From contig CP129481.1 of NCBI GenBank assembly GCA_030583905.1, forward strand, positions 2,882,136-2,946,135: a DNA stretch of 64,000 nucleotides, given 5' to 3'. Source of the DNA: Anaerolineales bacterium. GTDB taxonomy: Bacteria > Chloroflexota > Anaerolineae > Anaerolineales > Villigracilaceae. The position numbers and the translations under genes were made by a program. The first letter of the stretch is position 1, and every line of letters begins with the position of its first letter. Under the pieces are notes generated by a model. That model did not search any database. It had not been told where the DNA came from and worked only from the letters and a program-made list of their open reading frames with translations. This document shows, piece after piece, positions 42,400 to 51,348 of this stretch.

Positions 42400-43527
42400 A
42401 TGGTTACAAAAGATAAACCCGAATCCCGCCCCATGACCGAGGAAGCCGACTTCCTCCAGATCAAATCCGTTGACCACGTACATTTTTACGTCGGCAACGC
42501 CAAACATGCCATGTATTACTGGTGGAAAGCCTTCGGATTCAAACCTGTCGCGTATTCCGGGCTTGAGACCGGCAACCGTGAATTCGCCTCCTACGTGCTC
42601 GAATCGGGTCAGGCGCGCTTGGTCGTTTCCGCCCCTTATTCCCCCTCCAGCCCAATCGCTTCGCATCACATGGTGCACGGCGACGGCGTGAAGGTCATCG
42701 CACTCGAAGTGGATGACTCCGAAAAAGCCTGGCAGGCAACCACCTCCCGCGGGGGAAAATCCGCGTGGACGCCGCGTGAAGAAAAGGATGACTTCGGCAT
42801 CTACCGCACCTCCGCCATTTACACCTACGGCGAGACCCTGCACGTCTTCGTGGACCGCGGCGATTACAAGGGCGTCTTTGCCCCCACCTACAAGCCCATC
42901 AGTTACGAAGCCGACTCCACAGGCTTAGCCGCCATCGACCACATCGTCGGCAACGTGCAACTCGGCAAGATGAATCACTGGGTCAACTTCTATCATCAAG
43001 TGATGGGCTTCCGCCAGTTGATGCACTTCGACGACAAAGACATCTCCACCGAATACTCCGCGCTCATGTCCAAGGTCATGCAGAACGGCAACGGACGCGT
43101 CAAATTCCCGATCAACGAACCTGCCGACGGCAAGCGCAAAAGCCAGATCGAAGAATACCTCGATTACTACATGTCCCCCGGCGCGCAGCATCTTGCCATC
43201 ATCACCGGCAACATCCTCGAAACCGTGGACAAACTCCGCCACAACGGCGTGGAATTCCTGCGCGTGCCCGATACCTATTACGAATTGCTGCCCGACCGCA
43301 TCGGCACCATCAAGGAAGATTACAAAGCCGTTCAGGAACTCGGCATCCTCGTGGACAAGGACGATGAAGGCTACCTCCTGCAGATCTTCACCCGCCCCAT
43401 TCAGGACCGCCCGACCATGTTCATCGAGATCATTCAGCGTCATGGCGCGCAGGGCTTCGGCAAGGGCAACTTCAAAGCCCTGTTCGAATCGCTCGAACTC
43501 GAACAACAGCGCCGCGGCAACCTGTAG
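42400..43527 (+). CDS. hppD: 4-hydroxyphenylpyruvate dioxygenase
   Basis: A 375-residue Fe(II) dioxygenase that turns 4-hydroxyphenylpyruvate into homogentisate. Two vicinal-oxygen-chelate domains are present. The iron ligands are His181 (AAIDHIVGNV), His264 (GAQHLAI) and Glu343 (MFIEIIQRHG). The C-terminal GFGKGNFKALFESLELEQ is the HPPD lid segment. The ATG at 42400 follows AAAGGAGA; the open frame upstream is not coding. It is directly followed by homogentisate dioxygenase. Confidence 0.96.
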   Translation: MVTKDKPESRPMTEEADFLQIKSVDHVHFYVGNAKHAMYYWWKAFGFKPVAYSGLETGNREFASYVLESGQARLVVSAPYSPSSPIASHHMVHGDGVKVIALEVDDSEKAWQATTSRGGKSAWTPREEKDDFGIYRTSAIYTYGETLHVFVDRGDYKGVFAPTYKPISYEADSTGLAAIDHIVGNVQLGKMNHWVNFYHQVMGFRQLMHFDDKDISTEYSALMSKVMQNGNGRVKFPINEPADGKRKSQIEEYLDYYMSPGAQHLAIITGNILETVDKLRHNGVEFLRVPDTYYELLPDRIGTIKEDYKAVQELGILVDKDDEGYLLQIFTRPIQDRPTMFIEIIQRHGAQGFGKGNFKALFESLELEQQRRGNL

Positions 43528-43539
43528 AAAGGAGTTCCA

Positions 43540-44703
43540 ATGCCTTTTTATCACAAGCTTGGCAAAATCCCCCACAAACGCCACACACAGTTCAAAAAGC
43601 CCGACGGCAAACTCTACCGCGAAGAACTGATGGGGTTGGAGGGGTTCTCCTCCCTGCAATCCATCCTCTACCACCACTTCCTCCCGCCACGCGTGGCTAG
43701 GACAGCCGATTGTGGACCCGCCAAACCCGAATACGTGGATTTCGGTCCGATCCGCCACCGCGCCCTTACCACGGCTCAGACTCCGCTCGGGGCTGATCCC
43801 GTGTCCGGGCGGATTCCCCTGCTCGGCAACAACGACGTCATCCTCGGCGTCTCCCGCGCCCCCAAAGGGACGATGGATTACTTCTACCGAAACTCGCAGG
43901 CATACGAGACCTGGTGGGTACATGACGGCAGCGGTACGCTCAAGAGTCAATTCGGCAACCTGCCCTTCCGCAAGGGAGATTACATCGTCATCCCCTTCGG
44001 CACCACCTGGAAGATGGAACTGAACGAAGAGACCAAATTCTTCACCATCGAGAATCCCAGCCAACTCGAGCCGCCGAAGCGCTACCGCAACAAATACGGT
44101 CAACTGCTCGAACACGCCCCCTTCTGCGAACGTGACATCCGAATCCCTGAAGAGTTGGAAACGCATACCGAGCGCGGCGAGTTCGAGGTCCGTGTAAAGG
44201 TGCGTGACCGCATCTCCCAGCACATCCTCGACTACCATCCCCACGACGTCATCGGCTGGGACGGCTATCTCTACCCGTGGATCTTCAACATCGAAGATTT
44301 TGAACCGATCACGGGACGCATTCACCAGCCTCCGCCCGTCCACCAGACCTTCGAAGGCTGGAACTTCGTCGTTTGCTCCTTCGTGCCGCGCCTGTTCGAC
44401 TACCATCCCGAAGGCATCCCCGCGCCGTACAACCACTCCAACATCCAATCGGACGAGGTCATCTACTACGCCGAAGGGAATTTCATGAGCCGTAAAGGCA
44501 TCGACCGCTCTGACATCAGCCTGCATCCGTTCGGTCTGCCGCACGGACCTCAGCCCGGCATGACCGAAGCCTCCATCGGCAAGACCGAAACGCAGGAGCT
44601 TGCCGTCATGGTGGATACCTTCCATCCCCTGCACCTGACCAAGCAGGCACTCGAAATGGAAAAGCCTTACATGGAGACCTGGCTCGAAGGCGATGGCGAG
44701 TAA
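43540..44703 (+). CDS. hmgA: homogentisate 1,2-dioxygenase
   Basis: A 387-residue cupin-fold Fe(II) enzyme that opens the homogentisate ring to maleylacetoacetate. It begins PFYHKLGKIPHKRHTQFKKP, with DFFEKGDYI-like context as FRKGDYIVIPFGTTWKMEL and metal-site residues in FVPRLFDYHPEGIPAPYNHS. It starts 12 nt after hppD with an AAAGGAG site, so both are one operon of the tyrosine pathway. The next enzymes (isomerase, fumarylacetoacetase) are not in this window. Confidence 0.94.
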   Translation: MPFYHKLGKIPHKRHTQFKKPDGKLYREELMGLEGFSSLQSILYHHFLPPRVARTADCGPAKPEYVDFGPIRHRALTTAQTPLGADPVSGRIPLLGNNDVILGVSRAPKGTMDYFYRNSQAYETWWVHDGSGTLKSQFGNLPFRKGDYIVIPFGTTWKMELNEETKFFTIENPSQLEPPKRYRNKYGQLLEHAPFCERDIRIPEELETHTERGEFEVRVKVRDRISQHILDYHPHDVIGWDGYLYPWIFNIEDFEPITGRIHQPPPVHQTFEGWNFVVCSFVPRLFDYHPEGIPAPYNHSNIQSDEVIYYAEGNFMSRKGIDRSDISLHPFGLPHGPQPGMTEASIGKTETQELAVMVDTFHPLHLTKQALEMEKPYMETWLEGDGE

Positions 44704-44715
44704 AGCCTTGATCTG

Positions 44716-44746
44716 CAACAGGTCACGCTTGAAGCGTGACCTGTTG
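44716..44746. terminator. perfect 14-bp triloop hairpin after hmgA
   Basis: CAACAGGTCACGCT (44716-44729), loop TGA and the exact complement (44733-44746), 12 nt after the hmgA stop. No T tract follows on the plus strand; it shares the GCT-NNN-AGC tip with 39552-39570. Confidence 0.6.
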
Positions 44747-44789
44747 TGCAGTAGTACCAGTTTTTGAGAGAATTTCCATCGGAGAAAAT

Positions 44790-45509
44790 ATGAAGAGAAT
44801 CACCCTGCTTGGGCTGGCGTTGACCCTGCTCCTCTCCGCCTGCAACCTGCCGGGCGCAAGCGAGACCGATGTTCAAATCGCCACTGCCGCCGCATTGACC
44901 GTCGAAGCCGCCCTGAATGTCACACCGCTTGCCAGCCCCACTGCCGCATCACAGCCAACCACCCAGAGCACAACACCGACATCGTTTTCCCAGCCCTTTG
45001 CCAGCGTGGAGGATGTCACCAATTGCCGCACGGGTCCCGGCGTGAACTACCAGCGGGTGACACAGATCCTGCCAAGCGACTCGATGGAGATCATCGGCTT
45101 CTTCCCGCCCAACTACTGGGTCGTGAACACGGATGCCGGTCCGTGCTGGGTATCAGGCGAGTTCGTCACGCCATCGGGGAATATCGAAGCAGTGCCAACC
45201 GTCACAGCGCCGTCCACGCCGCAGGGAGGCATCCCCGCCGAGCCCACCTTCACGAACGACGGCTGGAACTATTTCTGCAACGCCACCGGGCAGGCAGACA
45301 TCACTCTGAAATGGAATGACAAAGCCACCAACGAATCGGGTTATCGGGTGATCCGCAACGGCGAACCGGTGGCGGAACTGCCTGAAAATTCCACTACGTT
45401 CAGCGAGACGATCAACCTGACATCAGGACAAAGCGTCAGCTACCAGATCCAGGCGTACAACGCCGCCGGGCAATCCACCAGCAGAACAGCAACAATGACC
45501 TGTCCATGA
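44790..45509 (+). CDS. SH3b-domain lipoprotein with C-terminal Fn3-like domain
   Basis: A 239-residue exported protein. MKRITLLGLALTLLLSAC is a lipoprotein signal with lipobox LSAC. A Thr/Pro-rich linker leads to an SH3b-like domain (NCRTGPGVNYQRVTQILPSD ... WVVNTDAGPCWVSGEFV). The last ~85 residues form an Fn3-like beta sandwich (ITLKWNDKATNESGYRVIRN). The combination suggests cell-wall or surface binding. The ATG follows GGAGAAA. Confidence 0.8.
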   Translation: MKRITLLGLALTLLLSACNLPGASETDVQIATAAALTVEAALNVTPLASPTAASQPTTQSTTPTSFSQPFASVEDVTNCRTGPGVNYQRVTQILPSDSMEIIGFFPPNYWVVNTDAGPCWVSGEFVTPSGNIEAVPTVTAPSTPQGGIPAEPTFTNDGWNYFCNATGQADITLKWNDKATNESGYRVIRNGEPVAELPENSTTFSETINLTSGQSVSYQIQAYNAAGQSTSRTATMTCP

Positions 45510-45526
45510 CCCTGTGTAAAGCGAAC

Positions 45527-45556
45527 AAAAAGCGATGGCTGCAGCCATCGCTTTTT
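45527..45556. terminator. bidirectional intrinsic terminator
   Basis: AAAAAGCGATGGCTG and its perfect complement form a 15-bp palindrome with A/T tracts on both sides, between the convergent lipoprotein and typA genes. It can terminate both. Confidence 0.85.
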
Positions 45557-45565
45557 GATATGGAA

Positions 45566-47425
45566 CTAACTCTCTTCCATTTGTTCTTTGATCTTCTTTA
45601 CCTGTTTCCCGCGTTCTTCCGTGTTTAGAAGGCGTTTACGGATGCGATAACTTTCAGGCGTGATTTCCAGCAATTCGTCGTCAGCGAGGTATTCAATTGC
45701 CTCGTCGAGGGACATCTGTCGGGGCGGAGTGAGGCGAATCTCCATATCACCGCGCGCCGCACGGATATTGGTCAGGTGTTTTTTCTTGCACACGTTCACA
45801 GAAATATCCTGCCCGCGCGCATTCTCTCCCACCACCATGCCTTCGTACACTTCCACGCCGGGTCCGACGAACAGCACACCGCGTTCCTCCGCGGATTTCA
45901 GCGCGTAGGCGGTCGTTGAGCCAGCCTCCCACGCCACGATCGAACCATTGGAACGCGTGGCAATCGAGCCCGCCATTTCATCATAACCGTGGAAGATGGT
46001 GTGCATGATGCCTGCACCGCGTGTGGAGGTGAGGAACTGATAGCGGAAGCCGAGCAAGCCGCGCGTCGGGACGATGTACACCAGCCGCGTCATCCCCTGA
46101 CCCGCATCCTGCATGTCCATCATTTTGCCGCGTCTTGACCCGAGCATTTCCACCACCGCGCCGACGGTTTCGTTACTGGTCTCGATGTGGACTTCCTCGA
46201 ACGGTTCAAGCAGCGCGCCGTCCTCGGCTTTGTGATAGATCACTTCGGGGCGCGAGACTTGGAACTCATACCCCTCGCGGCGCATGGTTTCGATGAGAAT
46301 CCCCAAATGCAATTCGCCGCGCCCGGAGACGAGGAAATTTTCAGCCGAATCGGTATCTTCCACGCGCAGGGAAACGTTCGTGCGTAATTCTTCATTTAAG
46401 CGTTCGCGTAGCTTGCGGGATGTGCCATACTTCCCCTCCCTGCCCGAAAACGGAGATGTATTCACCCCAAACGTCATACGGACGGTTGGTTCTTCCACTT
46501 TAATGGTCGGTAATGCAACCGGGTTGGCAGGGTCAGCCAATGTCTCACCGATGGCGATGCCTTCCAAGCCTGCCAGCGAAATGATATCACCAGCCTTAAC
46601 TTCATCCACCTCGACCTTATTCAAACCTTTGAAGGTGTACAGGTAACGCGCGCTTTCAGGCAGGATCGAGCCATCCAGTTTGATACGCGCCATCTTTTGA
46701 CCGACCTTGATGGTCCCTGCGAAAATACGCCCAATGGCGGTCACACCGCGATAGTCGTCATAGCCAAGCGTGGTAACGAGCATTTGCAGCGGGGCTTCAG
46801 GGTCCACTTTGGGAGCGGGGATATGCTTGAGGATGACATCGAACATAGGCTGCAGGTCAGGTCCGAGGTCGGCGGAGAGACCCGCTTTGCCAGCCGTCGC
46901 CTGCGCATATACGACGGGGAAATCCGCCTGTTCCTCCGATGCCCCAAGTTCGATAAATAAGTCAAAGGTTTCATTTAACACACGTGACGGTTCGGCATCC
47001 TTGCGGTCCACTTTGTTGATGACAACCACCGCCTTATGTCCCATTTGAAGCGCTTTCTTTAGGACGAAACGGGTCTGCGGCATGGGTCCTTCCGCTGCAT
47101 CGACGAGCAGCAGAACGCCGTCCACCATGTTCATGACACGTTCGACCTCGCCGCCAAAATCGGCGTGACCGGGCGTATCCACGATATTGATCTTGACGGG
47201 CTGGTTCGTGGCGGGGTCAACGAGTGAGATGGCAGTATTCTTGGCAAGAATGGTGATACCGCGTTCGCGCTCGAGGTCATTGGAGTCCATGACGCGTTCC
47301 GCCACCTGCTGGTTCTCGCGAAAGGTATGCGACTGGCGCAGAAGACCGTCCACAAGTGTGGTTTTGCCGTGGTCCACGTGGGCAATGATGGCAATATTTC
47401 GTAGGTCAGTTCGTTCGATTTGCAT
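45566..47425 (-). CDS. typA: TypA/BipA translational GTPase
   Basis: A 619-residue ribosome-binding GTPase of the EF-G superfamily. G1 is [18 protein letters not shown]2 [16 protein letters not shown]3 [18 protein letters not shown] and G4 [13 protein letters not shown]. The C-terminal domain includes [20 protein letters not shown] and [20 protein letters not shown], specific for TypA. The ATG at 47425 follows AAGGAAG; the frame opens at 47476. BipA acts in stress adaptation and in large-subunit assembly. Confidence 0.96.
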   Translation of the reverse strand: MQIERTDLRNIAIIAHVDHGKTTLVDGLLRQSHTFRENQQVAERVMDSNDLERERGITILAKNTAISLVDPATNQPVKINIVDTPGHADFGGEVERVMNMVDGVLLLVDAAEGPMPQTRFVLKKALQMGHKAVVVINKVDRKDAEPSRVLNETFDLFIELGASEEQADFPVVYAQATAGKAGLSADLGPDLQPMFDVILKHIPAPKVDPEAPLQMLVTTLGYDDYRGVTAIGRIFAGTIKVGQKMARIKLDGSILPESARYLYTFKGLNKVEVDEVKAGDIISLAGLEGIAIGETLADPANPVALPTIKVEEPTVRMTFGVNTSPFSGREGKYGTSRKLRERLNEELRTNVSLRVEDTDSAENFLVSGRGELHLGILIETMRREGYEFQVSRPEVIYHKAEDGALLEPFEEVHIETSNETVGAVVEMLGSRRGKMMDMQDAGQGMTRLVYIVPTRGLLGFRYQFLTSTRGAGIMHTIFHGYDEMAGSIATRSNGSIVAWEAGSTTAYALKSAEERGVLFVGPGVEVYEGMVVGENARGQDISVNVCKKKHLTNIRAARGDMEIRLTPPRQMSLDEAIEYLADDELLEITPESYRIRKRLLNTEERGKQVKKIKEQMEES

Positions 47426-47478
47426 TTTCTTCCTTATAACTCCCGCCGCAAAGGACGTATGAATAAATTTACACACAA

Positions 47479-47506
47479 AAGCCCCCGGCTGGGAAGCCGA
47501 GGGCTT
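47479..47506 (-). terminator. terminator of the roadblock-V4R-receiver operon
   Basis: A hairpin of AAGCCCCCGGCT and AGCCGAGGGCTT with a 4-nt loop (one mismatch). On the minus strand it is followed by TTTTGTG, and it lies 64 nt after the stop of the receiver gene. Confidence 0.7.
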
Positions 47507-47569
47507 GTTTAATACTTCGGCGTGCAGGGATATATTATCAGAGAGTGAAGAAATTGGATAGGGAAATCC

Positions 47570-48427
47570 TTATTTCTTTTGGCTGAGCAGATCCACCTTG
47601 AGTTGGTCAACGTTCAGCGGAGCGTTCTTCAACGACGACACTTCCGCCAGTTTCGCGCCGAGACGGTCGCTTCGTTTTGCCATCTGTTCGCGGTCTTTGA
47701 TCGGATAGAAGTATTCCATTGCCTGGGAAAGCCGCGCACGCAGTTTCTCGCTCAGGGCTGCCAGGTTGGACGGAGGCAGTACGAGAACGAAATCCGTAGC
47801 GCTCAAGTGACCGAGGAAATCGTCTACGCGGCTGAATTCGCGCATGGTATTGCCAATCATCAAACTGATGGCGCGAAGCACATCATCGGAGGCAACAAAG
47901 CCGTACGCCTCACGGAAGGCATCCATGTTTTCGAGCGAGACGAACAACAGGGCGGATCCATCCCTGCCAAGCACTTCGGAAAGTTTCTCCTCCACCAATG
48001 CGCCTTCCGGCAAGCCCGTAACGGGGTTGGTCAGCGAGCCCTGGCTGACACGCTTGAGCGCATTGCGAACCCGCAGCCGAAGTTCCTGAATATCAAAAGG
48101 CTTGGTGATGTAATCGTCAGCGCCAAGTTCCAGCCCTTGCAGGCGGTCGGCGCGTTCGCGTTTCTCGGTCAGAAAAATGATGGGGATGTCCGTTGTGCGG
48201 CGGTCGCCTCGCAGGCGGCGGGCAACCTCGTAGCCGTCGATGTCCGGCAGGCGGATATCGAGAATGACGAGATCGGGAGGCGGAACCTGCAGCGCAGAGC
48301 GCACGCCGTCCTCGCCCCAGTTGACGGTGGAGACGTCATATTCCTGGCTGCGAAAATAAGCCGTGAGCATCTCTGCCACATCGGGGTCGTCTTCGACAAT
48401 AAGGATCTTCTGTTTTGGGTCTGTCAT
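47570..48427 (-). CDS. response regulator with degenerate GGDEF-like output domain
   Basis: A 285-residue protein. Residues 1-125 are a receiver (KILIVEDDPDVAEML; phospho-acceptor Asp in DLVILDIRLPDIDG; Lys in DDYITKPFDIQELR). Residues ~130-260 resemble GGDEF (LTNPVTGLPEGALVEEKLSE, FVSLENMDAFREAYGF), but the active-site loop reads HLSATDFVL in place of GGDEF, so no cyclic-di-GMP synthesis is expected. It is the last gene of a three-gene operon and may be an effector of the roadblock/V4R proteins. Confidence 0.88.
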   Translation of the reverse strand: MTDPKQKILIVEDDPDVAEMLTAYFRSQEYDVSTVNWGEDGVRSALQVPPPDLVILDIRLPDIDGYEVARRLRGDRRTTDIPIIFLTEKRERADRLQGLELGADDYITKPFDIQELRLRVRNALKRVSQGSLTNPVTGLPEGALVEEKLSEVLGRDGSALLFVSLENMDAFREAYGFVASDDVLRAISLMIGNTMREFSRVDDFLGHLSATDFVLVLPPSNLAALSEKLRARLSQAMEYFYPIKDREQMAKRSDRLGAKLAEVSSLKNAPLNVDQLKVDLLSQKK

Positions 48428-48439
48428 GCCAGACTCTTA

Positions 48440-49075
48440 TCAGGAAATGGGTTCTTTCTGGATGATGAACTCGCAGACCGAATCACCCATGCCGACGCAT
48501 TTGGATTCGTTCACGCGGAACTCGTTCCCGCCGGAGACCCACTTGAGGCTTTCCTGCAAAAGCCCTGTGGCGATGAAGCAGACGGGTTTGTCTGCGCCGG
48601 AGCGCCCCCAGCAACAGGGGCATTTGTGGATCGTCCATACCCATTCGGCGTCTTTTTCTTCGACAGAAGTCTGTTGGTCACTTAATTGGGAGAAGATCTT
48701 GGCAAAAGCCGGCAGACCAATTCTCAGTTTGGATTGAAGCGGAAGGACGACAAACGCCAGATCGGCGGCACCCGCCAACGCTCCAAAATTCCGAAGCGCA
48801 TCGGCAAAGGTGGCGCGTCCTGCGCGGAGAGCCAGTCCGCGTCCGCCGCGGGGACCGTACATTTCCTCCAGCGCGGAGCCAATGGCGGAAAGTTCGCTAA
48901 AATCAAATCCTTTTTCCAAGTTATCGGGAGGATAGTTCTCAATATAATGGCTCAGCCCGCCGAGGTTCAAGATGGCATTCAAGCCGTTCCTGCCCATCAC
49001 TTCTTCGAGGGATTTTATGGTGATCAGACCAAATTTATTGGGATAATACAGACCGGATTTTTCAAGGGCGCTCAT
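48440..49075 (-). CDS. V4R (4-vinyl reductase-like) domain protein
   Basis: A 211-residue protein. The C-terminal part is a V4R domain with its Cys-rich metal-binding pattern (WTIHKCPCCWGRSGADKPVC ... FRVNESKCVGMGDSVCEFII), a fold that binds small hydrophobic ligands and often acts as a sensor. The N-terminal ~120 residues are helical and less clear. It sits 10 nt after the roadblock gene and 12 nt before the receiver gene in one operon, so it is probably a ligand-sensing partner. Confidence 0.85.
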   Translation of the reverse strand: MSALEKSGLYYPNKFGLITIKSLEEVMGRNGLNAILNLGGLSHYIENYPPDNLEKGFDFSELSAIGSALEEMYGPRGGRGLALRAGRATFADALRNFGALAGAADLAFVVLPLQSKLRIGLPAFAKIFSQLSDQQTSVEEKDAEWVWTIHKCPCCWGRSGADKPVCFIATGLLQESLKWVSGGNEFRVNESKCVGMGDSVCEFIIQKEPIS

Positions 49076-49085
49076 AGCTACTCCA

Positions 49086-49457
49086 CTAGATCAACTTCGC
49101 CAGATCTTCGGCGGCGCGACGCATATCGAGGAAGATCAGACCCAACTTGGCCTGTTCGCGTGCCAGTGCGGTGAGGACAGCTTCCTCACCGACCGACATC
49201 AAGATGACATATCCCTTTAAGCCTTTGATGTAAACCTGCTCGAGGGAGCCGCGCCCCAATTCACCGGCGATACGCTCACCCAGTGAAAGCATTGCCGCGG
49301 ACATGGCGGATACACGATCCTCTTCCACGCCTTGCGGAAGCGCAGATGCGATGCTCAAGCCATCTACACTTACCACCGCCGATGCTTCAATATCCGGTGA
49401 CGATGCCTGTAATTCGCGAAGGCGATCCACCATTTGTTGTGTACGGTTCTTGGACAA
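49086..49457 (-). CDS. roadblock/LC7 domain protein
   Basis: A 123-residue single-domain protein of the roadblock/LC7 (MglB-like) family: ASAVVSVDGLSIASALPQGV and AMSAAMLSLGERIAGELGRG, with VYIKGLKGYVILMSVGEEAV. Such proteins regulate small GTPases or act as scaffolds in motility and signalling. It is the first gene of the roadblock-V4R-receiver operon. No MglA-type GTPase gene is nearby in the window. Confidence 0.92.
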   Translation of the reverse strand: MSKNRTQQMVDRLRELQASSPDIEASAVVSVDGLSIASALPQGVEEDRVSAMSAAMLSLGERIAGELGRGSLEQVYIKGLKGYVILMSVGEEAVLTALAREQAKLGLIFLDMRRAAEDLAKLI

Positions 49458-49619
49458 GCCAGCCCTCCTCGGGAAATTTAAACGCCCGACCCACCCATTG
49501 AGCGTTCAGCTTAAAATTATTGTCCAACTATTTTAGAACATGGCATGCATTGTGTCAAGTTCGGCATGGTGCAAAGCGGCGGGCAGTTCATGGACGGTCA
49601 TACTCGTCAAAGTTTTATA

Positions 49620-49648
49620 TTGACACGGGGTATCCCTCATGGTAAACT
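49620..49648 (+). promoter_or_regulatory. promoter of tRNA-Asp
   Basis: -35 TTGACA (49620-49625), a 17-bp spacer and -10 TAAACT (49643-49648) lie 20 nt before the mature tRNA 5' end. Confidence 0.7.
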
Positions 49649-49667
49649 TGCGCCCGCTTGCCAAACT

Positions 49668-49741
49668 GGTCCCGTGGTGTAGCGGCCTAACATGCGGCCC
49701 TGTCAAGGCCGAGATCGCGGGTTCGAATCCCGTCGGGACCG
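49668..49741 (+). tRNA. tRNA-Asp (anticodon GTC)
   Basis: A 74-nt cloverleaf. The acceptor stem GGTCCCG (49668-49674) pairs with CGGGACC (49734-49740), with discriminator G49741. The anticodon loop CTGTCAA gives GTC, and the T-arm GCGGG-TTCGAAT-CCCGT is canonical. CCA is not encoded. The gene is the probable target of the mobile element that follows; the recombinase frame on the opposite strand runs into it. Confidence 0.95.
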
Positions 49742-51279
49742 CTCTTATTGCAACCTTCAAAAAGGGATGCTAAAAGAGGAAGAAACGCAAAAGTCGGTTG
49801 AAGAGCCACTAACGCGTTTTCTCGCACAAAGATTGCTTCGACTGAACCTCGAAGCAATCTTTTTTGTTCGATTGTACTTAGTTTAGTCCAGTTGGTATAT
49901 GCCTCCTGGACTTTCTTGCTTAATGTTAGTGTAGCAGTGAAATTATTTTCCTGCAAGGGATTGATGATATTTTCAACGCGTTCCTTCTCTCTTTCAAGAA
50001 TTTCTTTCGTAATTTCACCACGAATATAAAGTTCTTGTGCCCTTTGTAATTCAGTCTGTGCATCATTCGCTTGTTTGTTGATCACATCAGGCTTTGACGA
50101 TTTTTCCCAAGCCTTTGATGCCTGATATAGAAGCTTGATCACTTGCTTCTCCAATGGGATAGCTTTCATCACTTTCTGTCCACAATGACCATTATCAAGT
50201 TCTATTCGGCTGGAATCTTTGTATACATAACCCATCTTCCGCCATGTTGATCCTCGCATGGGCCAGCCACAAGCTGCACAAAACAGCACACCCGTCAAAG
50301 GATACAGTCTTTGCTTTGTATTTCTTTTCATGTTCGACACAGACCCCACTGTTTTCCTCAAATCCATTAGTGCATTAAAGGTCTCATCAGAGATCAAGGC
50401 AGGATGTCTCCCTGGATGCACTGATTCAATTTTTCGTTTCCTGCCTCTGCCATAGTAGGCAATCTTCCCCGTATACAAAATCCTGGTCAAAACTCCCCGT
50501 ACAAAGTCTTTTGTAAATACACCTGGACCTTTCCTTCCGTGGATCCCCTTTTGCCGGTAATTTCGCACCGTACCATCCGGCAAAGTGAAGGTCATTTGGT
50601 TCATTTTCTCTGCAACGCCAATATCACTCTTTATCCCATTCAAATAAAAATCGAACATCATTCGAACACCATTACCATCAATGGGATGTTCGATCATTGT
50701 TTTGCCATTCCCCTTGTCCGGCCTCCCAACATCCGGACAGTATCCTGGACCATTGGGGTCGGTACATCTTGAGCATAACCCACGGCAATATCCATAAGAA
50801 ATGTTGCCATTCCACAATCCATCTCGAGCACGCTGCATCTTTCCCTTTCGAGTTTCCTGCCGCAAGTTGTCGATATAAATCTCAGCCAGCATCCCTAGCA
50901 TGGTCAACGTTAACTTACCCCAAGGAGTGGTGAAATCTAGGCGCTCTTGAACCGATATGAATGTGACATTATGACTATTCAGTTGATCCAAGGCATTGAG
51001 AAGACCGTTCAGGTGACGATAGAAGCGATCAATTTTATCCACGATGATTACATCAAAATGTCCATCTGCAGCATCCTGCATCAACTTCGCCAGCTCCGGA
51101 CGCCGGCTATCCTTCTTGGCGGAGATCCCCGCATCCGTATAGATCTTGATAAGATCCCAACCTCGTTCAGCGGCAAGCTTTCGGATGTTGTTTTCCTGCG
51201 CGTCCAGGCTAAAACCATCCACCTGTTCACGCATTGAGACCCTTCGATAGCCAACAGCTCGCATAGAAAAAGACGTCAT
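49687..51279 (-). CDS. large serine recombinase
   Basis: A 530-residue site-specific recombinase. The N-terminal resolvase domain has the catalytic Ser15 in GYRRVSMREQVDGFSLDAQE, then VDKIDRFYRHLNGLLNALDQ. The recombinase domain follows (DFVRGVLTRILYTGKIAYYG) and a zinc-ribbon region (LTGVLFCAACGWPM ... CGQK). A Cys-rich insert GYCRGLCSRCTDPNGPGYC precedes the recombinase domain and is shared with the second recombinase. The last ~18 codons (SGPDGIRTRDLGLDRAAC) are the antisense of tRNA-Asp, so the gene runs into its target site. The start follows GAGGAG. Confidence 0.92.
   Translation of the reverse strand: MTSFSMRAVGYRRVSMREQVDGFSLDAQENNIRKLAAERGWDLIKIYTDAGISAKKDSRRPELAKLMQDAADGHFDVIIVDKIDRFYRHLNGLLNALDQLNSHNVTFISVQERLDFTTPWGKLTLTMLGMLAEIYIDNLRQETRKGKMQRARDGLWNGNISYGYCRGLCSRCTDPNGPGYCPDVGRPDKGNGKTMIEHPIDGNGVRMMFDFYLNGIKSDIGVAEKMNQMTFTLPDGTVRNYRQKGIHGRKGPGVFTKDFVRGVLTRILYTGKIAYYGRGRKRKIESVHPGRHPALISDETFNALMDLRKTVGSVSNMKRNTKQRLYPLTGVLFCAACGWPMRGSTWRKMGYVYKDSSRIELDNGHCGQKVMKAIPLEKQVIKLLYQASKAWEKSSKPDVINKQANDAQTELQRAQELYIRGEITKEILEREKERVENIINPLQENNFTATLTLSKKVQEAYTNWTKLSTIEQKRLLRGSVEAIFVRENALVALQPTFAFLPLLASLFEGCNKSGPDGIRTRDLGLDRAAC
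49829..49861 (+). terminator. perfect 13-bp hairpin with T tract, inside the recombinase frame
   Basis: AAGATTGCTTCGA (49829-49841) and TCGAAGCAATCTT (49849-49861) with a 7-nt loop, followed by TTTTG. It can terminate the tRNA-Asp transcript. On the opposite strand the same bases encode residues RLLRGSVEAIF of the recombinase. Confidence 0.75.
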
Positions 51280-51348
51280 ACAATTTTTCTCCTCTCAGTG
51301 AAGATATATAATCACGCTCGTGCATTCTATCGCATCGAGGAGAATCGA

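Noticed and set aside
42925..44718. 597-codon minus-strand open frame
   Set aside because: Antisense to the HPPD and homogentisate dioxygenase genes, whose metal ligands and start sites are clear. Long shadow frames are expected from GC-rich codon use.
49687..49741. The recombinase tail as a functional domain
   Set aside because: The residues are the translation of antisense tRNA-Asp, a well-known source of spurious protein ends, so no domain is assigned to them.
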